Origin: Pseudoxanthomonas suwonensis J47
GTDB taxonomy: Bacteria; Pseudomonadota; Gammaproteobacteria; Xanthomonadales; Xanthomonadaceae
Length of the DNA stretch: 64,000 nucleotides
Assembly: GCF_000513955.1 (NCBI RefSeq)
Contig: NZ_AZUZ01000010.1
Span: 40,707-104,706 of the forward strand
Reading direction: 5' to 3'
Shown here: positions 12,344 through 19,834 of the stretch, piece after piece
How positions within the stretch are numbered: position 1 is the stretch's first letter
Layout of the letters: every line of letters begins with the position of its first letter
Program-made: the position numbers and the translations under genes
The notes under the pieces: model-generated
The model's input: the letters and a program-made list of their open reading frames with translations, nothing else
Told to the model about the DNA's origin: nothing
Database searches by the model: none

Positions 12344-12988
12344 TTACAGCGCGCGGTGCCTGGCTTCGCCGAAGAACGGGGTGTGGTGCGAGCAGTCGTT
12401 CAGGCGCACGACTTCCAGGCTGTCCACGTCCGCGCCTTCGAGCAGGTTGAGCGTGGTCGGCGCCTGGCGGAAGGTCCACAGCTTGCCGATCGGCAGGCCG
12501 AGGATCCGGCACAGCAGCACGCGGTTGACCGCGTCGTGGGCGACCAGCAGCAGGGTGTCGTCGTCGCCCAGGCCTTCGGCGGCGCGGACCAGGCCGCGCC
12601 AGGACCGGTCCAGCACCTGGCGCAGCGATTCGCCGCCGGGCATGAGCACCGTGTCCGGCTCCTCGCGCCAGGCGCGCAGGCGCGCCGGGTCCTTCTCGCC
12701 GATCTCGGCGGCCAGCAGACCTTCCCACTCGCCGTGGGCGATTTCCTGGATGTCCGGGTCCAGCTGCAGCATGCCGGCACGCTCCTCGCCCAGCGCCAGT
12801 TCGGCGGTACGGCGTGCGCGCGACAGCGGCGAGGCGACGGCGCGGCTGACCGGCACGTCGCGCAGGCGCTCGCCCAGGGCGCGGGCCTGGGCTTCGCCGA
12901 CGGGCGAAAGCGGGATGTCGATCTGGCCCTGGTAGCGGCCTTCGGCGTTCCACGGGGTTTCGCCGTGGCGGGCAAGCAGGATGCGCAT
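12344..12988 (-). CDS. Histidine phosphatase family protein
   Basis: This 214-residue cytoplasmic protein starts with MRILLARHGETPWNAEGR, the RHGE catalytic motif in which the histidine is phosphorylated. SPLSRARRTAELAL and LLVAHDAVNRVLL supply the second arginine and histidine. Family members include phosphoglycerate mutase-like (GpmB) and CobC alpha-ribazole phosphatases; sequence alone does not decide the substrate. It lies 136 bases upstream of folC on the same strand. The 136-base gap shows no gene. Confidence 0.82.
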   Translation of the reverse strand: MRILLARHGETPWNAEGRYQGQIDIPLSPVGEAQARALGERLRDVPVSRAVASPLSRARRTAELALGEERAGMLQLDPDIQEIAHGEWEGLLAAEIGEKDPARLRAWREEPDTVLMPGGESLRQVLDRSWRGLVRAAEGLGDDDTLLLVAHDAVNRVLLCRILGLPIGKLWTFRQAPTTLNLLEGADVDSLEVVRLNDCSHHTPFFGEARHRAL

Positions 12989-13057
12989 GCAGCAGTGTTT
13001 CCGGTAGGGGTGGCGACCCGGCCTGGACCTGCCCGTTTCCGGGGTCCGGACGCGAGG

Positions 13058-13084
13058 ACGGGAGCGGATGATACCCGCTCCCGT
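13058..13084. terminator. Stem-loop downstream of the S46 peptidase gene
   Basis: ACGGGAGCGG at 13058-13067 pairs perfectly with CCGCTCCCGT at 13075-13084 around a 7-base loop. It lies after the S46 peptidase stop and before the histidine phosphatase start on the minus strand. It lacks a T-run, so termination strength is uncertain. Confidence 0.45.
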
Positions 13085-13146
13085 CCCGTGGGCCGCACCG
13101 GCCAGGGTCTACGGGGCGGGAATGCCTTCCGCCCCGGCCTGCCCGG

Positions 13147-15309
13147 TCAGTTGGCGACGTTGAGTTCCTGCAGCAGCTGCGGCGCCGGGAACACCTCCTG
13201 CATCACCCAGCGCATGTAGCGCTGGTCGACCGCGATCATGCGGGTCATCTTCGGGTCGAACACCCAGTTGGAGCTGACCGACTCCCAGTTCCCGTCGAAG
13301 GCCAGGCCGACCAGCTTGCCCTCGGCGTCCAGCACCGGCGAGCCGGAGTTGCCGCCGGTGATGTCCAGGTCGGACAGGAAGTTGACCGGGACCGAGCCGA
13401 CGCGCGGATCTTCCAGGCCGCCGTAGCGCTTGGCCGCGACCGCGTCGAGCAGGGCCTTCGGCGAGTCGAACGGCTCCTCGCCGGTGTCCTTGGCGACCAG
13501 GCCCTCGAGCGTGGTGAACGGGGTGTAGGCCACGCCGTCCTTCGGCTCGTAGCCCATCACGTTGCCGAAGGTGATGCGCAGCGACAGGTTCGCGTCCGGA
13601 TAGACGAAGCGGCCCTGGCTCTTCTTGTAATCGGCCAGCGCCTGCAGGAACACCGGGCGCGCGGCCAGGTTCTCGCCGGCGCGGATCTTGCGCTCCTGCT
13701 CGAGCTTGAGCAGGGTCGGCATCACCGACACCGCGTACTGGATCGCCGGGTCGTCGCTGGACTCGAAGGCGGCGCGGTCGGCCTGCAGCCACTTCAGGCG
13801 CTCTTCGGTACTGCCCAGCCTCGTCGAAGCCAGGCGGTCGAGCGCGCGCTCCACGGCGGCGGCGTCGCTACCGCCCAGCCACTGGTCCACCGCTGGCACG
13901 CGCTGGTTCGCCGGCAGCTTGATGTACTCGTTGAGCCAGTAGGCCTGCAGCTGGCGGTCCATGGCCGGCACGTAGCGGCGCTCGAGCTGCTTCATCGCGC
14001 CTTCGATGGTCGGCAGGTCGCGCTGCTGGAAGCCGGGCTCGCGCTCGGCGTCCGGCTTGGCCTTCTCCAGCGACAGGCGGTACAGCTGGGTGGCGGCGCC
14101 GACCACGCCGGTGCCGTTGAACATCGCCAAGGTGTAGTCGCGGCTGCGGGTGGCCTTGTTCTGCTCCAGCAGCTGCATCAGGGTGGCGTGCGCCTTGAGC
14201 GCCTCCCTGCCCTTCGTGCCCTGGCCCTTCAGCCAGGCCAGGACCGCCGCTTCCTCGGCGTGCTTCTGGCCGGCGGCGTCGATGCGCTTGAAGCCTTCCA
14301 GCTGGCCGGCGTAGTTCTTGGCGTAGTTGTTCCAGCCGGCCATGTTGCTGGCGTACTTGACCTGGATGTCCGGATCCTTGCGCCCGGCTTCCTCGATCAT
14401 GCCGATCAGGTTCTGGTAGTGGCGGATGGTGTCCGGGTACACGGTCTGCGCGGTGTGGTCGAACTCGGCGGCCAGCGCGTAGCGGTTGGTCGAGCCCGGA
14501 TAGCCGGCGACCATCACGAAGTCGCCGGCGCCCAGCGGCTTGTCGGCGATCTTCAGCCAGTGCTTCGGCTGGTACGGCACGTTGTCCGGCGAGAACGCCG
14601 CCGGCTTGCCGTCCTTGCCGACGTAGGCGCGGTAGAAGGCGAAGTCGCCGGTGTGGCGCGGCCACATCCAGTTGTCGATGTCGCCGCCGTACTTGCCCAC
14701 GCTGCCCGGGGGCGCGTAGGCCAGGCGCACGTCCTTGATCTCCAGGTTCTTGAACAGGCGCCAGGTGTTGCCGCCGGAGAAGCTGTACAGGCGGCAGCGG
14801 AAGCCGGCCTCGGCCTCGCAGTCGGCGATCAGCTTCTTCTCGAAGGCTTCCAGCGCCCTGGTGCGGGCCAGCGCGTCCTTGCCGGCCGAGGCGATCGCGG
14901 CGCGGGCCTCGGCGGTCACGTCGGTGATCTCGTCGAGGACGTAGACGCGCGCGTTCGGGCCGGCGCTGAGCTCGTCGGCGGTGGTCGGGGCGTTGAAGCC
15001 GTCCCTGATCAGGTTCTTCTCGGCGGTCGAGTTGAGCTGGATCGCGCCGTAGGCGCAGTGGTGGTTGGTCACCACCAGGCCGTTCGGGGACACGAAGCTG
15101 GCGGTGCAGCCGCCCAGCGCCACCACCGCGCCCATCGGGTCGCCGGTCAGGTCCGCCAGCTGCCCGGGGGAGAGCTTGAGCCCGGCCTGCTTCAGCGGGC
15201 CGGCGATTTCCGGCAGCTGTTGCGGCACCCACATGCCCTCCCCGGCCCAGGCGACGGGAGCGGCGGCCAGGGCGGCCAGGACGGAGGCGGATAGCAGGCG
15301 AAGGCGCAT
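13147..15309 (-). CDS. S46 family dipeptidyl peptidase (DPP7/DAP BII-like)
   Basis: This 720-residue exported serine peptidase has a signal peptide (residues 1-22, ending AWA) and is presumably periplasmic. The family removes dipeptides from peptide N-termini. The catalytic triad is visible: LVVTNHHCAYG (His about 84), GDIDNWMWPRHTGDF (Asp) and TGGNSGSPVL (Ser). The residue after AFD in AFDGNWES is glycine. In S46 enzymes glycine here marks the DPP7 and DAP BII type that accepts hydrophobic P1 residues, whereas arginine marks DPP11. It stands alone, with a stem-loop after its stop. Confidence 0.93.
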   Translation of the reverse strand: MRLRLLSASVLAALAAAPVAWAGEGMWVPQQLPEIAGPLKQAGLKLSPGQLADLTGDPMGAVVALGGCTASFVSPNGLVVTNHHCAYGAIQLNSTAEKNLIRDGFNAPTTADELSAGPNARVYVLDEITDVTAEARAAIASAGKDALARTRALEAFEKKLIADCEAEAGFRCRLYSFSGGNTWRLFKNLEIKDVRLAYAPPGSVGKYGGDIDNWMWPRHTGDFAFYRAYVGKDGKPAAFSPDNVPYQPKHWLKIADKPLGAGDFVMVAGYPGSTNRYALAAEFDHTAQTVYPDTIRHYQNLIGMIEEAGRKDPDIQVKYASNMAGWNNYAKNYAGQLEGFKRIDAAGQKHAEEAAVLAWLKGQGTKGREALKAHATLMQLLEQNKATRSRDYTLAMFNGTGVVGAATQLYRLSLEKAKPDAEREPGFQQRDLPTIEGAMKQLERRYVPAMDRQLQAYWLNEYIKLPANQRVPAVDQWLGGSDAAAVERALDRLASTRLGSTEERLKWLQADRAAFESSDDPAIQYAVSVMPTLLKLEQERKIRAGENLAARPVFLQALADYKKSQGRFVYPDANLSLRITFGNVMGYEPKDGVAYTPFTTLEGLVAKDTGEEPFDSPKALLDAVAAKRYGGLEDPRVGSVPVNFLSDLDITGGNSGSPVLDAEGKLVGLAFDGNWESVSSNWVFDPKMTRMIAVDQRYMRWVMQEVFPAPQLLQELNVAN

Positions 15310-15463
15310 CAGGACGGTTCCAGCTGAAAGGATTCCCGATTCTAGCGGCCGGCCCGACCCCGACGGCCCATGACTTTCGGCAGGGGCCGGGGCTACCCCG
15401 GTCCCGGCCCGCCAGGCCCGACCCGGCCCGCTAGGCCGGCAGGCGATGGTTACCCCCGCAACC

Positions 15464-15469
15464 TATAAT
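15464..15469 (+). promoter_or_regulatory. Candidate -10 box for tdh
   Basis: A perfect TATAAT lies 32 bases before the tdh start. The expected -35 position (about 15441-15446) does not resemble TTGACA, so this promoter may need an activator. Confidence 0.5.
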
Positions 15470-15501
15470 GTCCGCCCCTGTTTCCCTCGCAAGGCCGATC
15501 G

Positions 15502-16536
15502 ATGTCCGCAACCATGAAGGCGCTGGTCAAGCGCGAAGCCACCAAGGGCATCTGGATGGAAGAGGTGCCCGTACCGGAGGCCGGCCCCAACGAGGTCCTG
15601 ATCAAGGTCGAGAAGACCGCCATCTGCGGCACCGACCTGCACATCTACCTGTGGGACGAGTGGAGCCAGCGCACGATCAGGCCGGGCCTGGTCATCGGCC
15701 ACGAGTTCGTCGGCCGCATCGCCGCGCTGGGCCCGGGCGTGACCGGCTACAAGGTCGGCCAGCGCGTCTCCGCCGAAGGCCACATCGTCTGCGGCCATTG
15801 CCGCAACTGCCGCGGCGGCCGCCCGCACCTGTGCCCGCACACGGTGGGTATCGGCGTGAACCGCGACGGCGCCTTCGCCGAGTACATCGTCATGCCGGCG
15901 ACCAACCTGTGGCCGATCCCGGACCCGATCCCGTCGGAGCTGGCCGCGTTCTTCGACCCCTGCGGCAACGCCGCGCACTGCGCGCTGGAGTTCGACGTGG
16001 TCGGCGAGGACGTGCTGATCACCGGCGCCGGCCCGATCGGCATCATCGCCGCCGGCATCTGCAAGCACATCGGCGCGCGCAATGTCGTGGTCACCGACGT
16101 CAACGACTTCCGCCTCAAGCTGGCCGCCGACATGGGCGCCACCCGCGTGGTCAACGTCGCCAACACCTCGCTGCGCGACGTGATGGCCGACCTGCACATG
16201 GAAGGCTTCGACGTCGGCCTGGAGATGAGCGGCAACCCGCGCGCCTTCAACGACATGCTCGAATGCATGTACCACGGCGGCAGGATCGCCATGCTCGGGA
16301 TCATGCCCAAGGGCGCCGGCTGCGACTGGGACAAGATCATCTTCAAGGGCCTGACCGTCCAGGGCATCTACGGCCGCAAGATGTACGAGACCTGGTACAA
16401 GATGACCCAGCTGGTGCTGTCCGGCTTCCCGCTGGGCAAGGTGCTCACCCACCAGCTGCACGTGGACGAGTTCCAGCACGGCTTCGACCTGATGGAACAG
16501 GGCAAGGCCGGCAAGGTCGTGCTCAGCTGGAATTGA
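15502..16536 (+). CDS. tdh: L-threonine 3-dehydrogenase
   Basis: This 344-residue cytoplasmic zinc- and NAD-dependent enzyme oxidises threonine to 2-amino-3-ketobutyrate. Catalytic zinc ligands lie in [15 protein letters not shown] (Cys42) and GHEFVG. The structural zinc site is the CGHCRNC cluster plus a later Cys in GRPHLC, and the Rossmann motif is [12 protein letters not shown]. The AAGG before ATG 15502 supports the start. Its partner enzyme kbl lies on the same strand at 36530, about 20 kb away, although the two are commonly adjacent. It is convergent with the SGNH hydrolase gene. Confidence 0.95.
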   Translation: MSATMKALVKREATKGIWMEEVPVPEAGPNEVLIKVEKTAICGTDLHIYLWDEWSQRTIRPGLVIGHEFVGRIAALGPGVTGYKVGQRVSAEGHIVCGHCRNCRGGRPHLCPHTVGIGVNRDGAFAEYIVMPATNLWPIPDPIPSELAAFFDPCGNAAHCALEFDVVGEDVLITGAGPIGIIAAGICKHIGARNVVVTDVNDFRLKLAADMGATRVVNVANTSLRDVMADLHMEGFDVGLEMSGNPRAFNDMLECMYHGGRIAMLGIMPKGAGCDWDKIIFKGLTVQGIYGRKMYETWYKMTQLVLSGFPLGKVLTHQLHVDEFQHGFDLMEQGKAGKVVLSWN

Positions 16537-16557
16537 GCGGCCGCGCTCAGCGGCCGC
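16537..16557. terminator. GC hairpin between convergent tdh and SGNH genes
   Basis: Two copies of the self-complementary GCGGCCGC (16537-16544 and 16550-16557) flank a 5-base loop and can form a stem-loop between the two stop codons. There is no T-tract. Confidence 0.35.
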
Positions 16558-17746
16558 AGCGGTCCGGCCCGAACAGGGCCGGATCGACAGCCCCGGCCAT
16601 CAGCCGATGGCCTTCGTCGTTGGGGTGGTAACCGTCCTCGCGGTGCGCGCCGGCGCGGATCCGCCCCGGATCGCGCGGATCGGCGATCGCCGCCTCGAAA
16701 TCGACCACCGCGTCGAACAGTCCGCTGCCGCGGATGAAATCGTTCAGCGCGCGGCGCTTGTCCTCGGTGCTCGGGCCTTCGATCACCGGTTCGCGCACCG
16801 GCGCGGCCAGGATCGGGGTCAGCGTGCCACCGATCACCTTGATCCCGTGCATGCGCAGGCGATCCACGACCTGGCGGTAGCCGGCGATCACGTCTTCCGC
16901 CGAAGCACCCGGCCTGTCGCGCTGCGGCCCCTTCTGGCGGATGTCGTTGAGGCCTTCGAGCAGGATCACGTGGGTCACGCCCGGCAGCGACAGCACGTCG
17001 CGGTCCAGCCGCGAGATCGCCGAGGGCGAGCGACCGTTGCCGACCACCATGTTGCCACCGATGCCGGCGTTGACCACCACGTACGCGCCCGGGCAGCGCT
17101 CTTCCAACCGCCGTCCCAGCCGCGCCGGCCAGGAACGGTTGGCGCCGATGGTGGTGCTGCCGCCCTCGGTGATCGAGTCGCCCAGCGCGACCACCACCGC
17201 CTCCGGCGCCTGCGTGCGCTCGCCCAGCACTGCCGAGACCACGCTCTGCCGGCGCTGCAGGCGCATCGTGTCCGGCACCTCGCTGTCGCCAGCGGCGAAG
17301 CGCACCGCACTCAGCCGCACCGCCGGCCGCGTCGGCTCCGGCAGATGCACCGAGACGGTGAGCTCGGCCTGGGCCGGGACTTCGAGCTCCAGCACGTCGC
17401 TGAGCAGCGAAGCACCGGGCGCGATGGTCGCGCCCGGCTTGCCGTCGAACAGCACCGGCTGCAGCGGCCCGCCGCGCAGCCCGGCGCGGGTGGCGCCCAG
17501 CACCAGCGGCTCCTTGCCCAGCTCGTTGCTGAAACGGATCCGCACCGCCTTCACCGCACTGGCCAGCTGCAGGTCCTGCCGCACCGTCTGGTCGGCGAAC
17601 TGGTGCGGCTGGCCCTGCCTGTCGGTATCGCCGCGGTCGGGCATCGCCGACGCCGTCCATACCGGCACCCAGACCTGGGCCCGGGCCGCGCCGGCCGGCA
17701 AGGCCAGGGCGGCGGCAAGCAGGATCGAAGACAGCGTTCGCAGCAT
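16547..17746 (-). CDS. Exported SGNH/GDSL-family hydrolase in the alginate operon
   Basis: This 399-residue esterase-type protein has a signal peptide (about 1-23, ending ARAQ). An N-terminal beta-rich region of about 150 residues precedes the SGNH domain, which carries VALGDSITEGGS (catalytic Ser), NAGIGGN, LEGLNDIRQ (GxND) and DGYHPNDEGH (DxxH). All four blocks are intact, so it should be catalytic. It begins 21 bases after the SDR gene and is the last gene of the alginate operon. Family members remove acyl groups from sugars or lipids. A role in removing O-acetyl groups from bacterial alginate is inferred from context only. Confidence 0.82.
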   Translation of the reverse strand: MLRTLSSILLAAALALPAGAARAQVWVPVWTASAMPDRGDTDRQGQPHQFADQTVRQDLQLASAVKAVRIRFSNELGKEPLVLGATRAGLRGGPLQPVLFDGKPGATIAPGASLLSDVLELEVPAQAELTVSVHLPEPTRPAVRLSAVRFAAGDSEVPDTMRLQRRQSVVSAVLGERTQAPEAVVVALGDSITEGGSTTIGANRSWPARLGRRLEERCPGAYVVVNAGIGGNMVVGNGRSPSAISRLDRDVLSLPGVTHVILLEGLNDIRQKGPQRDRPGASAEDVIAGYRQVVDRLRMHGIKVIGGTLTPILAAPVREPVIEGPSTEDKRRALNDFIRGSGLFDAVVDFEAAIADPRDPGRIRAGAHREDGYHPNDEGHRLMAGAVDPALFGPDRCGR

Positions 17747-17767
17747 GGCGTTGCCCTCCGGGCCGGA

Positions 17768-18520
17768 TCAGGAGAAGAAGGTGCCGCCGTTGACGTCGAC
17801 GTTGGCGCCGGTGATGAACGCCGCCGCATCCGACGCCAGGAACACTGCGGCCGCGGCGGCCTCCTCGGCGCGCCCCTCACGGCGCAACGGGGTGGCGTTG
17901 GCGACGGCCTGGCGCACTTCCGGCCTGGTGAAGTCGTCGTGGAAGCGGGTCGCGATCATCCCGCAGCACAGCGCGTTGACGCGGATGCCGCGCGGCCCCA
18001 GCTCCTTGGCCATGGCCCGGGTGAAGGTCATTACCGCGCCCTTGGAGGTGGCGTAGATCGCCGCGCCGGGGCCGCCGCCGTCGCGACCGGCCAGCGAGGC
18101 GAAGTTCACGATCGCGCTGCCCTCGCCCATGTGCGGCACCACCGCTCGGGTGGCCAGGTAGACCGACTTGAGGTTGAGGTCCATGACCCGGTGGAAGAAC
18201 TCCTCGTCGATCTCGGCCAGCGGCTTGCGCGCGACCATGCCGCCGGCCAGGTTCACAAGCACGTCGATGCGCTCGCCGAACGCCTCGCGGGTCGCGGCCA
18301 CCAGGCCCTCGACCGCAGCGGCGCTGGTCATGTCGGCACGGTGGAGGATGGCGCGGCCGCCGGCCTCCTCGATGAGCCGCAGCGTTTCCTTCGCGCTGGC
18401 CTCGTCGTTGGCGTAGTTGATGCAGACGCTCGCGCCCTGCGCGGCGAGCTGCAGCGATACGGCGCGTCCGATGTCGCGGCCGCCGCCGGTGACGATGGCT
18501 ACCTTGTTCCTGAATTGCAT
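17768..18520 (-). CDS. SDR-family oxidoreductase, probable DEH reductase of alginate catabolism
   Basis: This is a 250-residue classical short-chain dehydrogenase. VTGGGRDIGRA near residue 10 binds the cofactor, VNLAGG is the NAG-like motif, and YATSK near residue 155 is the catalytic YxxxK, with Ser in NFASLAG. Alginate degraders use such an enzyme to reduce 4-deoxy-L-erythro-5-hexoseulose uronate (DEH) to 2-keto-3-deoxygluconate. Its position between the permease and SGNH genes, in an operon with two alginate lyases, supports that role. NADH or NADPH preference is not evident. It is likely cytoplasmic, since no signal peptide is seen. Confidence 0.82.
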   Translation of the reverse strand: MQFRNKVAIVTGGGRDIGRAVSLQLAAQGASVCINYANDEASAKETLRLIEEAGGRAILHRADMTSAAAVEGLVAATREAFGERIDVLVNLAGGMVARKPLAEIDEEFFHRVMDLNLKSVYLATRAVVPHMGEGSAIVNFASLAGRDGGGPGAAIYATSKGAVMTFTRAMAKELGPRGIRVNALCCGMIATRFHDDFTRPEVRQAVANATPLRREGRAEEAAAAAVFLASDAAAFITGANVDVNGGTFFS

Positions 18521-18556
18521 GAGGGGTCCTTCTTGGGTGGAGGGTGAAGCAGGCGA

Positions 18557-19834
18557 TCAGCGGCCCGCCGGGCCATCGACCTTCTCGATGGGACCGGCCA
18601 GCCAGATGGCGAGCAGGGAGAGCGGCACCAGCGCCGCGACGAGGATGAAGATCGGCGCGTAGGACTCGCCGGTCATCACCGGCACCAGCCAGGTGGTGAC
18701 CAGCGTGCCGGCGACGGCCGCCATGCCGCCGATGCCGGCCAGCGAGCCGACCGCGCCGCCATGGAAGACGTCGCCGGGCAGGGTCTGGATGTTGCCGATC
18801 GCGACCTGGAAGCCGAACAGCACCGCGGCGATGGCCAGCACCGCCACCACCGGGTCGGCGGCAAACACCGCCCCGACCAGCGCCGGCGCCATGACCACGC
18901 CACCGAGGGTGATGGTCCACTTGCGCGCGTTGTTGACGCTCCAGCCGGCCGCGATCAGGCGCCCGGACAGCCAGCCGCCGGACAGGCTGCCGAGCATTGC
19001 GCCGACGAACGGCACCCAGGCGAACAGGCCGATCTGCTTGATGTCGAAATGGAAGGTCTCGGCCAGGTAGATCGGCAGCCAGGAGACGAACAGCCACCAG
19101 ATCGGGTCGATGAAGAAGCGCGACAGTACGATGCCCCAGCTCTGCCGGTGCGACATGATCTGGCGCAGCCCCGGCACGTAGGCCGGCGCCGCGGGCGCGA
19201 CCGCCTCGCCGGCCGGCGCGTCGAGGATCAGCGCGCGTTCGGCCGCGCTCACCCAGGGGTGGCGGTCCGGGCCGGCGCGGTAGACCACCAGCCACGGCAG
19301 GACCCAGACCAGGCCCAGCGAGCCGATCAGCAGGAAGGTCCCCTTCCAGCCGATCCACAGGAACAGCATCGCGATCAGCGGCGCCGAGATGATCGCGCCG
19401 ATCGAGGCACCGGCGTTGAAGATGCCCTGCGCGAAGGCGCGCTCCTTCGGCGGGAACCACTCCGCGTTGGCCTTGACCGCGCCCGGCCAGGCGCCGGCCT
19501 CGCTGATGCCGAGCATCGCCCGGAACACGGCGAACGAGGTCACCGAATGGCTGATCGCATGCAGGGCGATCGAGATCGACCAGCCGATGATCGAGACCGC
19601 GAAGCCCAGGCGCACGCCGATGATGTCGAACAGCCTGCCAAAGGCGAACTGGCCGGCGGCGTAGAGCAGCATGAACACCGTCACCAGGAGCGCGTAGTCC
19701 TCCTTGGTGGCGCCGATGTCGGCGGAGATCTGCGGCCACATCACCGCCAGCGCGTTGCGGTCGATGTAGTTGATGACCGTGGCGATCGCGATCAGGCCGA
19801 TGATCGTCCAGCGGACGGCGGAACCTTGCTTCAT
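18557..19834 (-). CDS. MFS permease of the hexuronate (ACS) type
   Basis: This 425-residue inner-membrane transporter has 12 predicted helices. It carries the anion:cation symporter signature early in the chain (VINYIDRNALAVMWP) and the loop FGRLFDIIGVRLG after helix 2. ExuT-like members import hexuronates and related sugar acids. The start at 19834 overlaps the stop of the PL17 gene by four bases (ATGA), so it is coupled to lyase synthesis; the upstream extension of the same frame is not conserved-looking. The likely substrate is the unsaturated uronate or DEH released in the periplasm by the lyases. Confidence 0.88.
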   Translation of the reverse strand: MKQGSAVRWTIIGLIAIATVINYIDRNALAVMWPQISADIGATKEDYALLVTVFMLLYAAGQFAFGRLFDIIGVRLGFAVSIIGWSISIALHAISHSVTSFAVFRAMLGISEAGAWPGAVKANAEWFPPKERAFAQGIFNAGASIGAIISAPLIAMLFLWIGWKGTFLLIGSLGLVWVLPWLVVYRAGPDRHPWVSAAERALILDAPAGEAVAPAAPAYVPGLRQIMSHRQSWGIVLSRFFIDPIWWLFVSWLPIYLAETFHFDIKQIGLFAWVPFVGAMLGSLSGGWLSGRLIAAGWSVNNARKWTITLGGVVMAPALVGAVFAADPVVAVLAIAAVLFGFQVAIGNIQTLPGDVFHGGAVGSLAGIGGMAAVAGTLVTTWLVPVMTGESYAPIFILVAALVPLSLLAIWLAGPIEKVDGPAGR

